From NCBI GenBank assembly GCA_024642665.1, contig JAHEAR010000001.1, positions 28,664 to 92,663 on the forward strand: 64,000 nucleotides of DNA. Direction: 5' to 3'. This document shows, one piece after another, positions 62,964 to 64,000 of this stretch. The translations under genes were made by a program, and so were the position numbers. The notes beneath the pieces were generated by a model that had not been told where the DNA came from, made no database searches, and was given only the letters and a program-made list of their open reading frames with translations. Every line of letters starts with the position of its first letter. Within the stretch, counting starts at the first letter, position 1. The DNA comes from Bacteroidota bacterium. GTDB taxonomy: Bacteria > Bacteroidota > Bacteroidia > Chitinophagales > Saprospiraceae.

Positions 62964-64000
62964 ATGACGAATACCTTACCTCACGAGAAAGCTATGGTAA
63001 AGCCGGCTGAAAGTAATTCGGTCCTTAAAATAATCCCTCCGGAGTGGTCTTATGCCGCCAATCTGTATGAAGTTAATATCCGACAATATACCGATGAAGG
63101 TACTTTCAGGGCCTTTATGGAACATCTGCCAAGGTTGAAGCGCATGAACGTGGATATCATCTGGCTGATGCCTATCCATCCCATTAGTGTGCCAAAACGC
63201 AAAGGATCCCTGGGGAGCTATTACGCCGTTTCAGATTTCCGGGCAGTCAATCCCAATTTTGGAACACACGAAGACTTCAAAGCGTTAGTAGCAGAAGTAC
63301 ATGCCCTCGGTATGCATCTGATCATCGACTGGGTACCTCATCACACCGGTTGGGATCATCCCTGGATTACCAAACACCCTGAATACTATAATAAGAATGA
63401 CCAAGGCGAGATTCGTGACCCAATCAATGAAGCCACCGGTGAGTCCTGGGATTGGACAGATGTGGCTGAGCTAAATCTGGACAATCCGGAAATGCGACGT
63501 GAAACGATTGACGACATGATCTTTTGGTTGATGGACTTTCACATCGATGGATTTCGCGTGGATCATGCCCATGGCGTTCATGCGGATTATTGGGATGAAG
63601 TCAGCAATACACTGGGCGCATTAAACAAGCCATTGTTTATGCTTGCGGAAGGCGAAGAACCATATCTTAGAAATAATTCAAGTTTTGTTGCAACCTATGC
63701 ATGGCGCTTTCATCATATGATGACTGATGTTGCAAAAGGCAAAGAAAATGTCAACAAATTTGACGAGTTACTTGCCGATGAACGTGCACATTATATGCAG
63801 GGCTATCATATTTATTTTACAAGCAACCATGATGAAAATAGTTGGGCAGGCACGGTCTTCGAAAGACTGGGTGATGGCCATAAAGCGTTTGCTGCATTAT
63901 GTGCAACGCTCGATGGCATGCCCTTAATATATGGTGGTCAGGAAGAACCGATAAATAAAAGACTCGCGTTTTTTGAAAAAGATACTATTCCATTTTCTGG
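62964..64000 (+). CDS. Alpha-amylase family (GH13) enzyme, 3' end outside window
   Basis: Starts at ATG 62964; 345 codons are present and the frame is open at the window end. The GH13 barrel is clear: YEVNIRQYTDEGTF, then IIWLMPIHPIS, region I LIIDWVPHHTGWDHPW, region II DGFRVDHAHGVH with the nucleophile Asp, region III FMLAEGEEP with the acid Glu, and region IV TSNHDENSW. No signal peptide is seen, so it is probably cytosolic and acts on alpha-glucans. Confidence 0.92.
   Translation, partial: MTNTLPHEKAMVKPAESNSVLKIIPPEWSYAANLYEVNIRQYTDEGTFRAFMEHLPRLKRMNVDIIWLMPIHPISVPKRKGSLGSYYAVSDFRAVNPNFGTHEDFKALVAEVHALGMHLIIDWVPHHTGWDHPWITKHPEYYNKNDQGEIRDPINEATGESWDWTDVAELNLDNPEMRRETIDDMIFWLMDFHIDGFRVDHAHGVHADYWDEVSNTLGALNKPLFMLAEGEEPYLRNNSSFVATYAWRFHHMMTDVAKGKENVNKFDELLADERAHYMQGYHIYFTSNHDENSWAGTVFERLGDGHKAFAALCATLDGMPLIYGGQEEPINKRLAFFEKDTIPFS

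Noticed and set aside
1..64000. Search for tRNA, rRNA, riboswitch, insertion sequence or prophage
   Set aside because: None recognised by eye in any gap. Small RNAs without strong structure could be missed.

Overview
This 64 kb window looks like a chromosomal segment of a member of the phylum Bacteroidota, probably Saprospiria or a nearby lineage. The phylum call rests on several things seen directly: a gldA-gldF-gldG-type ABC exporter operon, proteins ending in type IX secretion (T9SS) sorting domains, a gliding-motility-associated C-terminal domain with PKD repeats, a GWxTD protein, a DUF3098-uppP-truB block, and repeated TAnnTTTG -7 promoter elements, including a full TTTG-N19-TAnnTTTG promoter at rplU. 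The class-level call is only an inference from the mix of families. No rRNA, tRNA, insertion sequence, prophage or CRISPR array was recognised. Most of the window is housekeeping and cell-envelope DNA.

Layout. 1-4.5 kb: the 3' end of a HerA-like (DUF853) ATPase, a GWxTD protein with a small lipoprotein, and a membrane metallophosphoesterase divergent from an SDR enzyme. 4.6-9.6 kb: rplS, a large PKD/T9SS surface protein, a Sua5-type tRNA threonylcarbamoyl enzyme and an S41 periplasmic protease. 10-13.6 kb: a BNR-propeller exoprotein, DUF3817 and an S4 RNA-binding protein. 13.6-19.2 kb: the leftward gldA-gldF-gldG operon followed by a DUF4340 protein and a phospholipase C/P1-nuclease-fold protein. 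19.3-24.2 kb: a YfcC-type transporter, DUF3098, uppP, truB and mpl. 24.2-28 kb: a 51-residue lipoprotein, mnmD, and a three-gene run (Tudor-like protein, TlpA-like lipoprotein, SDR). 28-37.5 kb: an M1 aminopeptidase, a methyltransferase, an enoyl-CoA hydratase, GYF/DUF2752 membrane proteins, trmD-FKBP-M20 dipeptidase, and miaE. 37.5-47 kb: a lipoprotein, tilS, an HD-Pycsar-effector-like fusion, a trypsin-like protease with a dockerin-like tail, VOC, a degenerate Mrr-like protein, rhodanese, DUF3052, SH3 and START proteins. 47-56.4 kb: gamma-glutamyltransferase, a Dna2-like nuclease-helicase, a tandem repeat, an amino-acid permease, a retropepsin/PDZ protein, and rplU-rpmA with a strong terminator. 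56.5-64 kb: a T9SS M1 aminopeptidase, an esterase, a RibF-glycosyltransferase fusion, an RluA-type synthase and the start of an alpha-amylase family enzyme.

How the genes work together. The genes fall into a few themes. Translation and RNA modification is represented by rplS, rplU-rpmA, sua5, truB, mnmD, trmD, miaE, tilS, an RluA-type enzyme and an S4 protein. Envelope building and lipid-carrier recycling is represented by uppP and mpl. Gliding and secretion are represented by gldAFG and several exported T9SS cargo proteins. Periplasmic or surface protein and peptide breakdown involves S41, two M1 enzymes, M20, GGT, a trypsin-like protease and a retropepsin-like protease, and could feed the YfcC and amino-acid transporters.

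The most unusual items are: an in-frame RibF-GT2 fusion that a single base would separate; an HD phosphohydrolase fused to a Pycsar-effector-like membrane domain without a neighbouring cyclase; a terminator-like hairpin placed in the 5' leader of the amino-acid permease; a 72-bp tandem repeat of the GTCATTCTGAGCG type next to what looks like a truncated gene start; and a bacterial Dna2-like nuclease-helicase. I see no coherent defence island or clearly new multi-gene system.
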